Below, in pieces: positions 35,085 through 47,874 of a DNA stretch of 64,000 nucleotides. Every line of letters begins with the position of its first letter. The stretch's first letter is position 1. This stretch comes from Chamaea fasciata (lineage: Eukaryota; Chordata; Aves; Passeriformes; Sylviidae). The stretch covers positions 100,245,982-100,309,981 of the forward strand of contig JARCOQ010000003.1 of NCBI GenBank assembly GCA_029207755.1. Reading direction: 5' to 3'. The notes under the pieces are model-generated. The model searched no databases, was not told the origin of the DNA, and worked only from the letters and a program-made list of their open reading frames with translations. The position numbers were made by a program, and so were the translations under genes.

Positions 35085-38000
35085 TGCAACAAAGGAAGAC
35101 CTTTTGAGTGCTAAACTGATTTTCAGTGTGTATTTGCACTTGTTTTCACTTTTCCATTGACTATGAGAGCTTTGCTGAAGAGAAGTTGACTTTGATGGTA
35201 ATGGTATGCTCTAGGTGAGATACAAAAGCAGATCTATCCTGTGGGGAAAAACGATGGAAAATTTAATGGGAAAAGAATAGCAGGCAGTTATGAAAATGAT
35301 CTTTCTAAGACAGGTCAGAGGTACATTTAGAGAAAAAAGGTTTTATTTAAACACTCTAATGTTATGCCATGCTATGGAAACTTAAATGGATCACGCTCTA
35401 ACAGTGCAACACTCTGTGGATTAAAAAGGGAATCCAGGCATAACCATCTTTCTCATGAATATTTAAGGTAAAAGAGGCAGCCCCAGGATCTAATCCCACT
35501 TAAAAAAGGTGGCCTTGAAGTTAAGGGGAACTATTCTCTCACCTTGAAGTCAGACAGGTACATATGGGCTGAATATAGTAGGATTCTTATATTAAATATC
35601 TTTGGATTAGATACCATGGAGACTCCAAACCCAGTGCTATCTCACTAACACAAGCACTAAGAATCCAGCCCAGAGAAAGGATATCTTTCCATTCAACTGA
35701 TGCCACATTATGAAGACTGGTGGCCTGGTGAAAAAGGCTCTGAAAAGGTAAAGTTTTGTGTTACTCAAGTGAAGTAAGAACAGCTGGACCTATGTGCTGG
35801 CCCTGTGCAGGAGTCCCTTCACATAGGAATAATTACATTACAGGCATTGGATAATGAAGTGAAAACAAGGAAATATACAGGAGCCTGCTACAGTGAACAG
35901 ATTATTTCTTGCCACCATCTTTCTTTTTGCTGACTACTTAATCTATGAAGTTAGTTTAAAAATGAATCCTGCCAGTCTGGAGTATCAGGTGTTAATTTTT
36001 CACAGATTAGTTAACAATCCCTCATTCATTGAAGTCAGGAGTACCTTTAAAGTTCAAAGTAGTCAATAAAAGATTATTCACAAAATGGAGCTTTGAACGT
36101 TCCCTCGATTTTACCTCTGGGAAAGTCATTCCAGCATATGTAACTTGAAACAGAAGCAGAAGCTCCACTGACATAGGTGGATCTCTGGTGGCCTTGGCTG
36201 TGTTGCTGGATGCTGGGGGAGATTAGGAGGTGGAGGTCTTGTAACCTGTCTCTCCATATTGTTCTTAAACAATAAGTGCAAAAAACACAGTCCCAAAAGC
36301 ATTCCTGAGGGCAGCTGGTTGTGCTCTATCAATCCAGCGCTGCTTCACCACCAGCCTAGCTACAGTGGCATCTTTAGGAGTGTAAAATAAACACTTGGGG
36401 TTGCTCTACTCTTGAGTCGGCCAGCCCTTTGTGGAGCATTCACTGATGACAAACTTCATTCTCTACAGCCAGAGATCTGTAAAGCTTCACTCATAGCATT
36501 GCCCTGCCTGGAGAGAAACTATATGACATTTAACAAAGTGACTGATGGCTGCCAGGCCACAGAGCCTTGTTTAGGCAAAATATTGAAGAATGTAGGAGGA
36601 GAGGCAGAGATCTTCTAAAAGTGTGACACTGTGACATGGTGAAAGAATTTCAAAGCTAATGCAGTTATTTTAGTATTAATTAAAGCCCAGTCAAACCCAA
36701 GGGATTATTAACATTTAAAAAATATTTCTAAATACTTTTAAAGCTTTCTGTGTGAAAAAATACTAAATGTGCACTACAGAAAAAAATGTTCCTGGCCCAC
36801 TGCATTCTGAGATGCTTCTTTCCAAGAATTTTATTCAAAAACTTCCTCTTACTCTGCACATGCTGTTTTTCTTCTAGTCAGCAAAGTTGCAGCATATATT
36901 GATTGGATTTTATGACTGCCTTCTTCCTAGAAATAGTCCTGAACAATGTGTAGCATTAACAAGAAAAACAAATCACTTGCAATGAAGACACACAGTCCCC
37001 TTGTCCTTATTTTCTGTCCTTCTGGACAAGAGCCAGTAGGGAGCTGCTTCCAAAGTCTATTTATGAACATGTGTTTACTTTTGCATACACGCAGTCTTTA
37101 CTACATGTGAGCCCTGTGTACTGACCCAATGAAGTCAGAAATGGTGAAAATTGAGAAATTCACTTTCATAACAGTAGTCTGAGTTGATAATGTCTCTCTA
37201 TTTTATATTAAAAAAACAGAAGCAGCGTGAGGTTAGCTGGGTTGTGCAGCAGAGCACAGATAGCGTGTAATAGTGCCAGCTGCAATGGAAGTTTCCAAAC
37301 TTCCTGACTACCCCTCTCAGACGTGGGATTGTTTTTTCTCTTCTGTTGTTCCACTCCAGAAATCTGATCTTGGGACACAAGGTATCTTCATATTACAAAC
37401 ATACCTATGTTCCACAAAATGACATAAACTTACTCCCTAAAAAGCTGTGGCTAGGAAATCACTTAAAAAATCCCCACAAAAACTACACATGCTACAATTT
37501 TTTCTGCTGTTAGGAATGGCTTTAAGATTTGAATGCCTGAAGGGTTTCAAAGAACAGCAAACTTATCTTTTTTTTTTTTCTAGATGGACAAAGTGGAAAA
37601 AACCCCATGTATATTTTAATTTGCTCACACTTTAATAGAGGATTGTTATGACTCCATCAAACCTGTCATGAAGCCATATGTTAAAACCTGTTGTGCTCAT
37701 CACTGTTGGTGCCCTTGATGACTCTGGACAGTGACTTATGTGCGAGTACTGACATATCAGTACTGACTTTATGGAACTTCTCTCTGTGGCAAAATTTAAT
37801 ATTCTTTGATAAATTGCATTCTGATGGGGGGCTTTCCACAAATCAGTGGACAAGGGGATAGGAAGCATCACTGGCAGCCTAAAATAGCTATGATATCCAT
37901 AGCGAAGACCTCTGAGTAAGTCTACAAGCAAACAAAGTAAATAAACAGAGAGAATAAAGAGCCCAGCTAGGTTTTAGAGGTTGGCCCCAGATGTGGCCAT

Positions 38001-39569
38001 TACCTCCCACTTGCCATGACCTTTATGCCTCTATGGAGGCAGCTGCCATAGGCAAATGGACAAAGCGTTTAATTCATAACATGAAAGGCTCATGCAGCTT
38101 TTCAGTGTACAGCACCCAGTTTTTTGCTGTTATCTTCCTAACCCCATCCCCACTCCCGAAATTCATGCCTAAATTTGCACAGAAAACAAATGGGATCAGG
38201 AAAATGCCCCTATCTGAAGGCTTCCCACAAGCTTCTATAGGGTATTTGTACAAGGTATTTGTACGTGACCCATGGCAAAGTTAGCTAGCAAACAAAAACA
38301 CAGTCTGTGCTTGGTATTGTTTGAAGAGCAGGTGCAGCACAGCAGTGGTAGCAGCTTTGCTCTGTGCTGCTGGGGAGCCTGGGGAGCCAGTGTGTGGCAC
38401 AAACCCAGTTTCTCAAGTTTTTAAACAAGCCTGTTGCCAGTTCAGCTCTGCTGCCGTACCTGTTTGACCAGAATCCCTCTGAACTAAATCAAGAACTTCT
38501 TGGTAGTTACTTCCTTTTTTCTCTTTGAAGAGTCCTCTGTTTACATGACTGAGCACGTGTCTTGTGTCTCAGACTGCACATCAGTGGGTCAGATCAGTTT
38601 CGTTTGCTCTGTATCACGAAAACCCAAAATTTACAGATTCTTTGTGGTTGCAGATCCTACATAGGGCCAGATCAAGCTCTGAACTCCTTTGCCTTGTACT
38701 TAACAATGAGGGTCTGGATGACCCGAAGCCTCACCAAGCCTAAGTCAATGGTGCAAGGCCATGGGCAGTGTCAATACTACAGTTGTGAAGCTCGACTACC
38801 CACCAGTTTTCTGTCCCTGGCTGTGAGGGGGAACAACTGTGTTCACCCTTCTCTGGTGAAGGGCATTGCCCTTCTGTGGCCTGAGGAAAGCTGTGGGTAG
38901 CAGCTGCCATGTCCAGGGCTGATGAAGAAGTTGCTCAGGGAGGCCTCTGGGTCTGTAAAGGCTGATGCCATAAGGGGAGGGTGGAGTGAACATCAGGTGA
39001 TGTGGATGCATCACCTCATGAAACACCTTTTGGTAGCCTGGGGTGGTTCCTAAGAGAAACAATCCCAGGTGCAGTGTTAACTGCAGCCATTAAAACACAA
39101 CAAAAGCAAGTGCCCGTGTGGTGGTGGGGCCACCACCTCTGCCAATGGTGGTGGCAGCCAAACACACTCCACCCTGCTGAATGGTCTGTGGGAGATGACA
39201 AAACAGCCCTTATCAGCATGTGTTGCGAGATGTTAGACAAACTCCCTCTGTGAGAAACTAGGGTGAGGTAAGAAAAGGGAGGAGCTCAGCAGGAAGAATC
39301 TGGACTTGGCAGGAGGCTCTTTCAGAGTGTATTTCAAAGACCAGAGTCCTCTGTGCTAACCCAGTCCTGGGATGTACTCAAAAGGTTGTTTCTGGCTAAA
39401 TGAGCAGCTTCATAGTGCCTTACCTTCAGTTCTTAATTTTATCTTTGTTTCAAACTCACTTCAAAGTATGGTGAGCAAACCACCATGCCTGAGCCCTGCG
39501 GCAGTTTGCAGCAGCTCCAGAGCAGAAATGCCATGGATATTCTCACTTTTTAATTTATAGGCTGGATTA

Positions 39570-40274
39570 TTACAAAGCATTCATCTTACATCTGGATTTC
39601 AAAATCAGTTAGGAACTCGATGTAGCACACTGGGAGATGAACTCATTGAGAGCAGCTCTGCAATGAAGGATTTTGGGGTTCTGGTGGATGAAGAGCTGGA
39701 CAGAAACTGGAAATGTGCACAGAAAGCCAAATGTATCCTGGGCTCCATCAAAAGGAGCTCTGGTAAGACCCTGCCTGCAGTGCTGCATCCAGATCTGGGG
39801 TCCTCAGTGCAGGAAAGACATGGACCTGTTGGAGCAAGTCTAGAGCAGGGACACAAAAATGCTGGAACACCTCTCCTATGAAGACAGGCTGAGAGAATTG
39901 AGATTTTTCAGCCTGGAAGAGGTTCTGAGGAGACCTTATATTTGCTTTCCAGTACTTGAAAGGGACTATAACAAAAGAGGGAGAACAACTTTTTACATGA
40001 GCAGGCAGTGATCAGATAAGGGGGAACAATTTTAAACTAAAAGTGGAGAGATTTATGTTATATTTTAGAAAAAAGAATCTGTACTGTGAGGAGTGAGGAA
40101 CTGGCACAGGCTCACAGAGAAGTTGTGGATGTCCTATCCTTGGAAGCATAAAAGGCCAATTTGGATGGGAATTGGAGCAATCTGGTGTAGTGTGTGGCAT
40201 CCCTCCCCATGGTGGTGGGGGTTTAGAACTAGATGGTCTTTAAGGTCCCTTCCAACCCAAGCCATTCTGTGATT
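39570..40274 (+). mobile_element. CR1 LINE fragment, sense, 3' end intact
   Basis: Contains the end of the decayed reverse-transcriptase ORF ('ggggttctggtggatgaaga', 'atcctgggctccatcaaaag', 'gcatccagatctggggtcc'), then the 3' UTR ('gagaattgagatttttcagcctgg', 'gaagttgtggatgtcctatccttgga'), and ends 'ccttccaacccaagccattctgtgatt'. The reading frame is broken by stops and indels. The 5' end is truncated. Confidence 0.9.
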
Positions 40275-40529
40275 ACAATGCAGGTATCCATGTTTTCAGG
40301 AAGGAAGGGACAGAGAGAACACTGCTCATGCTGCAAGAGCTGCCCTGGCACCCGCGCTGTCTCCAGAAAAACAGAGCTGTGAGGGCTGGGCAAGCAAGAA
40401 GACTCCAAACTGCTGTGATCTTCCCACCCTACACCTGCTCCTCTGTCTCCATGTGATGCCATGAGACCCTGGAGCTATCAGGGCTCTGAGCATAATGGCT
40501 CCTTTGACTTTGGGCCAAGTTTAGTGGGG

Positions 40530-40940
40530 TGATAAAACCGGACTGGTTTCTTGTTGTGCTTCCTCTGCTTCATAAGTTAAAACTTGACTCTGGCTTCCAT
40601 GTTGCAAAATTCTTATGTCGCCCTGATCTTTTTTAGCCTTCTGATGTTCCCTGATTTTTTTTAGCCTTCTGATGTTCGCATTTTTGTAGTAGAGTTTCTC
40701 AGGGACTTTTAGGTAAACAAAAAGTGATATTTTGAAAACTGTGCATTCCTCTCTGGAGGAAGGACAATTGATGGACATCTAGTTTGACCAGTGTGGTTGC
40801 AGAAGTGTCAACCTCATCCTCCAATCTCTAGTCACTGTCTGGGACCTATATAAACCGAGGTCAAGAAATAAACGCCCCTCTTTCTGCTCTGACAACCTGA
40901 CAGTGTGAGTGTTGTTCTTCGCATGTCCTCTAGCGACATA
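40530..40940 (+). mobile_element. Probable ERV long terminal repeat (boundaries approximate)
   Basis: In order on the + strand are a tandem duplication (40621-40676) placed like a U3 enhancer repeat, a TATA box in 'gggacctatataaaccgagg', AATAAA in 'caagaaataaacgcccc' about 25 nt later, and a GT-rich end around 'gtgtgagtgttgttcttcgc'. The spacing of TATA and AATAAA is that of an alpharetrovirus-like or ERVK-like LTR. The right end may be '...gcgaca' near 40938. I could not find a target duplication, and no internal retroviral genes flank it. Confidence 0.6.
40621..40676. repeat. 28-bp tandem duplication in putative LTR U3
   Basis: Two head-to-tail copies of 28 bp ('ccctgatcttttttagcctt' onward through 'ctgatgtt'), differing at one base. 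Confidence 0.95.
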
Positions 40941-41903
40941 CTTAAACTATTCTGTGGTCATCTTCACGGGCAGCAGCTCCCATGTTCCCTTCCTATAGAC
41001 CAGTGGCTTCATTTTGGTAGCATTCTTATAGAAGATATAGATAAGGGTTTTTCTGTTTGTTAGAACATCAAGCCATTTAACTAGGAACTCACTACTGAAG
41101 TTTCTGACAGAACTCTTGGTAGTTACATTTTTTTCCCACAACATTTTCTGATGTCCCAAGCTTTGTCTGACTAGTTACAACCTCTCCAGGAAAATTAAAG
41201 TTGTCAGTCTAACCTGACTTATTTGAGAAGCTGGGAAATGGTTTTCTTACTTTAGGTCACTTGGAAAGGTAATGTTGTCATGTGGCACTTGGATTGTCAT
41301 CTTACTTTGAAAGAAGGTGGCCCTCCTTCCTTTTTGTTGCTTAAAATTACTCTGTAGTGGAGATAGCATCTCCTCACAAAAGGTACCTACTCTAGTTCTT
41401 TGTGAAAGAACAGACCAGCTGCTTTGCACTAGGCACCCATACCACAGGGAAAATACAACTCACTCTGGGCATCAGATACCCGTCAAGGGAAGTAATGGGA
41501 TGTTTCTATCTGGTATTGGCAGAAATGAAGCACTCAGTGTGTACTTAACTACATTTAGAGGCATGATTACATTAGGAACCTGATTTAAATTACTTCACTA
41601 ATTCACAAATGAATAACTTTGTTTACAACACCTGTTGCATCAGTGTGATGAGCTAAACACCAGTCAGGTGATATTATGAGACTGAGTCAGAAGTTTGAGA
41701 CAGAAGAGCTGCTTAGGTCACCCTGCCCATCCCTTGGCTACTCTGCTGTGCTTCCCTCTAACTTGCACTATTTTTTTTTAAATTCAAAGCATTTCATGTA
41801 ACAGGGGTTTTATCACAAGTTTCTGAATTTTTTCCCACTGTGAGATTTCCTTGTTAGGAAAGAACTCCTGAAAATGGACTCTCATTTTGCCACGTCACTT
41901 TAT

Positions 41904-42155
41904 CACAGACTAATAGAATACAAGGCTGGAAGAGACTCAGAGATCATCTGGTCCAACTCTATGCCTAGAGGCAAATTGAACTATAATTAAAACATTTCTA
42001 TCAATTGCGTGTTCAGCTTGCTCTGAAAGATCTCAGCCTCTTCCGGCAATACCAGAGCTTGGGTGCTCCTACTATTATAAAGTTTCCCTAATGCCTAAAT
42101 ATTTCCTGTTTCATTTCATGTTCACTGCATTTCCATGTCTCTCCCAAGGGGTCAT
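41904..42155 (-). mobile_element. Old CR1 fragment, antisense
   Basis: Begins 'cacagactaatagaatacaa' and 'ggctggaagagactcagaga', then 'tcatctggtccaactctatg', the antisense CR1 3' end. It is followed by decayed sequence of the matching order. More diverged than the other copies. Confidence 0.6.
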
Positions 42156-43554
42156 GGATTACAATTAGTACTGCTATTTTTTGCTTGCAATATTTTTATA
42201 TAAGATATATTTTTCCCTCTAAGTGAGAGTATGAAATATAGACTAATCTATTCTTCTACAGCTATTAGGCCCTATCTCTGAGTTTTCTGTTTTACTTCAC
42301 CTTCTATCAGCTAAAACAAATATCTTAATTCTTAAACACTCCATGTTCAGTTGGAAAAAGTACAGTTTGGCTGAACACTAACAGACTGGGCAATATAGGG
42401 TCATAAAGACTCTCCTTAGGGGTCAAAAGGCAAATTTTGCTTTGCACCACAAATTAAAGTTTTCTTAAAAATATTATTGAATTTCACCTGACAGTTTACG
42501 AGTATATTATTTATTTTAGACATGAGGAGAACTGTGCAATAATACTTGTGATATGCCCAGATTCCTGGGAGGGAAAAAGCTCAGGTAGCTCCAGGGGAGA
42601 TCTACATCTCTTGGCTACACTGGTGGTAGTAAACTAAACAGTGACAGTACCCATTCTCTGGCTTTGACACTAGCTGGTGTGAGCCAGTCACCTCCTGCTA
42701 GCTATTAAGCTCCATCAGAACTCAAAACCAGTTGGCCTTCTTGAGAGGCCTGTTGGAAATGCTCTGTGCTCATTTCCCAAGCTGGGAGCTGCCAGCTGGC
42801 TGTGGCAGCACCTGTGCCAAGTGCTGTTTCTCCAGCAGCAGGGCACAGGCCAGAGTGTCCCAGTGCCTCTGCCTGTGCCTTGACTCTGATTGTCTTGTAA
42901 AGGCATAGCACTTGTGTCCTATTTCACTAGCTGAAGTGCAAGGTCATCTTTTCCCCACATTAGCTTGTTCTCTAAGGTCAGCAGGGTGCCTTCTGAGGCT
43001 GGCACAGCTAAAGGAAAGATTTAATGCATTGTGTCTGCTTTAAAATCATTTTTGCTCATGTCAGTTTGCATTTCCAGGCCTACTAAATAGGAAAGGCAGA
43101 CAGCTGATTTACAACCATCGCTCAAAACTGGACAAAATATAATTTATTAAATACTAAATTTTTCCATTAATTGCAGGTCTGAATGAAAGCTCCTTAGGGC
43201 TGCTTTTCAAATGTGAGCAGGAACAGAGATTAGACAACTCAAAAGATCAAATACTTAACTGCAACATTAACTGTACTTCCAAAAGTTGGCAGAAATCCTG
43301 GAAAGTCGCGTGGTTGTTGCACAAGTACACAAAGAATGTTTTACAGGACTGTCTCTGATCACTGTTTTTCAGAGGAACTGAATTCACAGGCAGCAGCACT
43401 TTTGTAAAGTTACCAACTCTGTTGCAACACACTGTTGACTTTTCTTCTAATGAAACGTACTGTTTTCCTATGGCAGTTCCTATTACAATGTTTCTGAGAT
43501 TTCTTTTTTGGATCATGGAATTTTGATTGTTTTTAAGAAAGAAGGAATAAGAAA

Positions 43555-44142
43555 GAATGTGTCCCTGCAGCCCTGAAAGCCAACTGTGTCCTGGGCTGCA
43601 TCAAAAGCAGCATGGGCAGGAGAGCAAGGGACATGATTCTTTCCCTCTGCTCTTGTGAGACCTCACCCTGGAGTCCTGCACCCAGATCTGGGGCCTTCAG
43701 CACAGGAAAGATGTGGAACTGCTGGTGCAACTGCAGAGGAAGCCACAAAGGGCTGAGGCACCTTCCTCTGCAGACAGGCTGATAGAATTGGAGTTGTTCA
43801 GCTTGGGGAAGGCTCTGGGGAGACCTTATGGCACCTCCAAATACCAGAAGGGGCAACAAGAGAGCTGGAGAGGGACTTTTTATGAGAGCTTGTAGGACAA
43901 GGGTGAGAAAGAAGGTAGGCTTAGACTGGATATTTGGAAGAAATTCTTTACTATGGGGGTGGGGAGGCAGTGGAACAGGTTGTCTAGAGAAGTTGTGGTA
44001 CTTCATCCCTGGAAGTGTTCAAGGCCAGACTGGATGGGACTTTGAGCACATCAGTCTCATTAAAGGTGTCCCTGCCTATGGCAGGGATGTTAGAACCAGA
44101 TGGTCTTTCAGGTTCTTTCCAACCCAAACCACTCTATGACAC
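43555..44142 (+). mobile_element. CR1 LINE fragment, sense
   Basis: It shows 'aaagccaactgtgtcctggg', 'gcacccagatctggggcctt', 'gacaggctgatagaattgga', 'gactggatatttggaagaaa', 'gtggaacaggttgtctagag' and the tail 'ctttccaacccaaaccactctatgac'. Same family and orientation as the copy at 39570. The long minus-strand open frame across it (43533-44006) is an antisense shadow. Confidence 0.9.
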
Positions 44143-45983
44143 CTCTTAAACATAAGCAGGCACATGCAATGGGAATATGGAATTATATTCAATTCAGCAT
44201 TTGCATACAACATGCATCTGTATTTCAATTATTAATTTAGCCTGCAAGAGTATTTCTGATCATTTAATTATTGCTGTAAGAATGCCAGTATTTTTATTCT
44301 GCTTCTGAGAATAGAAAAGATAGACCACTTGTTAAAACAATGGGCCATGTGGAAAGAGATGTAGGGAGAGCTCCTAATTCAGATGCTAGAATTCTTTTGT
44401 AGTGCAGAATAAGTAATTTAATCAGGCTGTATTTCAATTAATTAATTTTATAAATGGAAGTTATAATATCTTCTGGTCCATAAGGTTGTTGAGAGATTGG
44501 GTAAACTCTGTTTGAATACTGTGGTGCAATCCTTAGTGGAAGTTCCAAGTGCAAGATATTGTTGTGAGCAGAGGAGGCCTATGTGCCAGGCTTATCTGTC
44601 TTCCTCTGATGGTGCCACCTCAAATTTACTTGTCACATCTTCCACATGTAATGATATTCTAATTATACATGTACCAGAGTGTATAGGCATAATTACCAGT
44701 GTAATTACCAGTAATGGAACCCTTAAGAACTGGACCTACCAGAACTAGGTGAATTTATTTCCGTAGTGCTTCTATTGCTATTTCTGACTGCTCCCTCTTC
44801 GTAATGGTTTCATGGTCTTTATTCAAATGAGAGAAAGTTTAGAAAAAGGATCACTTGATGCCTTTTGTATTTTCTCAGTAAAATTCCACAGAGTATTCTG
44901 AGAGTCGTATAACTTGATAATGATAGAGAGCATAATGTTTTTCCTTTTTTTTTAGTGAGCATTTGTGTTTGAAAAATGGTGAGATTTGAATATGTGGGAA
45001 TATGGGTATTTTGAGAATACACCACCAGCAAATATGGCCATAACTTTTCTAGGAAAGAAAAGGAAATCTTGTAAATTATTTGTTTACATCCCCATCGTCA
45101 TCATATTTATTGATCCTGTAGAGTTAGTTCTTTCAGTATGAAATTTCAGTATGAAATTATGAAATCAGAAGTATTATAAAATGCAGTTCAGAATTTCTCT
45201 TCAATAACTTTTCCTTGTATTTATATGTGTCCCTTCATCTCCAGCAACACTGAAAGCTTACTCTACTTAGTGGGTATTAATTAATGTCAATATATCTTGC
45301 AACTCTGGCTTCTTTAAAAATGAAATCACCATTCACTCCTACTTCTGTGTGTTCATAAAGAGGTTGTCACAGTAATTGTCACCTCAGCTGTGGGCTCTAT
45401 CTCTGGAAGTACAGTCACTCTGCTAAGGCTCCTGTGCTGCCTGTCTGCAGAGGAATTACTCATGGAATATACTCATGCCTCTGCTATGCAGACCCTGAGC
45501 ACCAGGTTGCTTCAAAGGGGCTGAAGTGTGTTCTTGCTCTTCAGAACTGCTTTTCCTGTCCTACTGGGTAGTAGAGGTCTTCCTGTACCATGAACAAATC
45601 TAGGGATGATGCCATCTGAAAAGATTTTTGGCATCTCCATCCTGCAAAAGAATAAGAGACTGTTGTCTATGCTTCTTCAGAGCTCCCAGAACTTGCTGGC
45701 ATCCAAATTCTCTTCAGCTGATGGTACAGATCCTACTAGCAGAGAACTAAATCCTTCCGCAAAACCCCTTGAAAACTGAGGTGGTGGAAAGAGAGAATTG
45801 AGAACATTTCTCAGTCCAGATAAAAAGTGAGGATGACACAAAGGCCATGCAGCTTACAAAGAAACCTTAGGAGAGGTATCCATTGAAGCTGGGTTTCAAG
45901 GACCATGATTGAGCCCTTTATATTTTAACTTCTCTGCATGATTAATTAACTACATTTTTTTCATTGTGTTTTGTTTCTTTCAG

Positions 45984-46040
45984 ATTCCATTGATGAAAGA
46001 TCCTGGTTGGATTCGAAATGTCTGGACGCGCAATCTAAAT
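45984..46040 (+). other. Exon-like open segment, 19 codons
   Basis: A strong acceptor ('gtgttttgtttctttcag') is followed by IPLMKDPGWIRNVWTRNLN, and AAT/gtagga is a weak donor. The segment has three CpG in a CpG-poor region (TTCGAA and ACGCGC). No partner exon identified. Confidence 0.2.
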
Positions 46041-46172
46041 GTAGGAATTTAATTGTTCATTTGCTTTTTAACTCCAGTGCCTTAGAGCAGGCCCAGCTTG
46101 AAGCTCAGTGATCTTAGGTAAAGCAGGATGAGGAGTGGTTAATTTTTGGCCACTTCCTGGTACCCAGTGCAG

Positions 46173-46200
46173 AGTGTCCAAGTGTCACTCTTTGGACACT
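46173..46200. repeat. Perfect 9-bp inverted repeat (hairpin)
   Basis: AGTGTCCAA at 46173-46181 and TTGGACACT at 46192-46200 with a 10-nt loop. Confidence 0.9.
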
Positions 46201-47599
46201 GTGTTACCATATGTCACCACTATAAAGTGATATTATTATTCCTGTGAAAGGCTGGGTGGCTCTGTGAAACTGGTGGCCCTCATATGTGGCCAGTACTAGC
46301 AGGATAAGGATGGAAACAAGATAAAAATTTGGAAATTTGGCATTTGACCTGGGCAATAAGCACAGAGTGAACAAACCTGGGGCAAATGTGAGATTGCAAG
46401 ACACATCCCAAGCCAGGGAAAACATGCCCAGACGTCCTTGCTGCTGCTCCCCTGGAGAGCAGAGAACACATGTGAGGTGGTGGTCTTGGGACAGCCATGG
46501 ATTGACAGAAGAACCACTCAGGAGAAGGAATGAGAGGGGGAGAACAGCAATTCCCACACCAGTAATAGAACTGCCACTGCTGAGTGATTGGCAGAGGAGG
46601 CAAAAGAGGCAGATCCAAGGAATAAGCTGATGCTTGTCTTAGTGACTAAGGACTCAGAGTGACCTACTCTTACAGTGATGGTGGGACAGAGTATTTAGAG
46701 GCTGACTTGACTGAAATCACAGGTAAGTCCACAGCATTTCTACCCAGCACCAAGCAGAACTGTGCAATCACAAACACTTAGCTGAGCTATTGGAGCCACT
46801 GTCCAGCTCTTCACAGATATATTAGCCTGGGTGGAGTGTGATGTTAGCATAGCTACACTGCTATCTCATGTAAATCCCACTCTGGGGGTTCCAGACAACC
46901 TACACAGTGCAGTGTAGGATATTATCTATGGTTTCCAGGGGAACCTTCCTGATCCAGGAGCCTGTGGAGACTTGCTTGTAGCTTGTTGGAGTGGGAGGTG
47001 GTTGGCAGAGCCTGGCAGCATCTCAGTTGGGTCTGGCAGATGTAGGACGGTATGTCAGCTTCAACAAATTGAGGATCTAACCTTCATGCTGAGCTTGATG
47101 TTAGCAATGTCACGTAAAGTGGACAGCTAGATAAGCCAAACAGGCAGTCTGAAATGAGGATGGAGTTGGTTGCTGTTGACAGGGGTTGGGTTTGGACATG
47201 CAATTCAGTAGCTGTGCTTTGCAGAGAGAAAAGTACCTGGGAATTCAAAATACCAGTAAAATACACAGGGAAGGAACTCCAATTAGCCAAGGACAGCATA
47301 AAATGTGAAAATTAAACACATGTGAAGCGATACTACAGATGCGATCTTTTCATTCCAAACTTTGGGAACATTGAGATCTGCATTTAGATGAGATTCTGAA
47401 ATTTAAAAGAACATTTGCTGGGTAACCAAAACAGGCCATGTGATCTTGTGCTGTAACTTTGAAAGAATGGAGGATAATACATACTTGCAGTAAGATTATA
47501 CTTAAAGAAGGACCAGGTTATGGGTAACTTGGGCAAAATTATGGATTATTTGAATGTATCGGTACTATGACTTTTGTCCTAAATTTCTCATAAGCTAGT

Positions 47600-47874
47600 A
47601 CAGAAATACATGAAGAAGAGGAGGAGGAGGAGGAAGAATTCTGCAATGTGGATGTACCACATTTAAAACCTACTCTACAGAAAGATTGTGGAAAAGTAGC
47701 CAACCACTAATGATAAAAAATCTTAGAGATTGTGCAAATAGAAGAGGTGTTTGCACTAAGCTGTGCCAATATCTGCAGAGAGAAGTTAGCAGTATGAAAC
47801 AGAAAGTGAAAAAAAATATCAGGCTGAATCCGTCAGAGGAAGCAGAATTACACAGAACAAATAACATCTGACCT
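47600..47874 (+). other. Purine-rich, coding-looking stretch with (GAG)n
   Basis: One frame reads EIHEEEEEEEEEFCNVDVP then HLKPTLQKDCGKVANH and stops near 47710. A second frame reads a Lys/Glu-rich, coiled-coil-like stretch (CTKLCQYLQREVSSMKQKVK ... EEAELHRTNN) to TGA near 47871. No splice context or family is clear. It may be simple-sequence drift. Confidence 0.15.
47612..47637. repeat. (GAG)n/(GAA)n trinucleotide repeat
   Basis: Roughly eight units in 'gaagaagaggaggaggagga'. Confidence 0.9.

Larger units (their letters stand above)
28621..39559. other. Intergenic stretch without a supportable gene
   Basis: Apart from the octamer-bearing element, it holds a 31-bp tandem duplication (35023-35084), a possible exon-like segment at 31880, and AT-rich blocks (for example 36,660-36,760 with 'tattaattaaagcccagtc') resembling conserved non-coding DNA. 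The longest open frame (33751-34230, minus) has no recognisable protein features. No transposon was identified with confidence. Confidence 0.5.

Noticed and set aside
43533..44006. Minus-strand open frame of 157 codons
   Set aside because: It is the antisense of a CR1 3' fragment.
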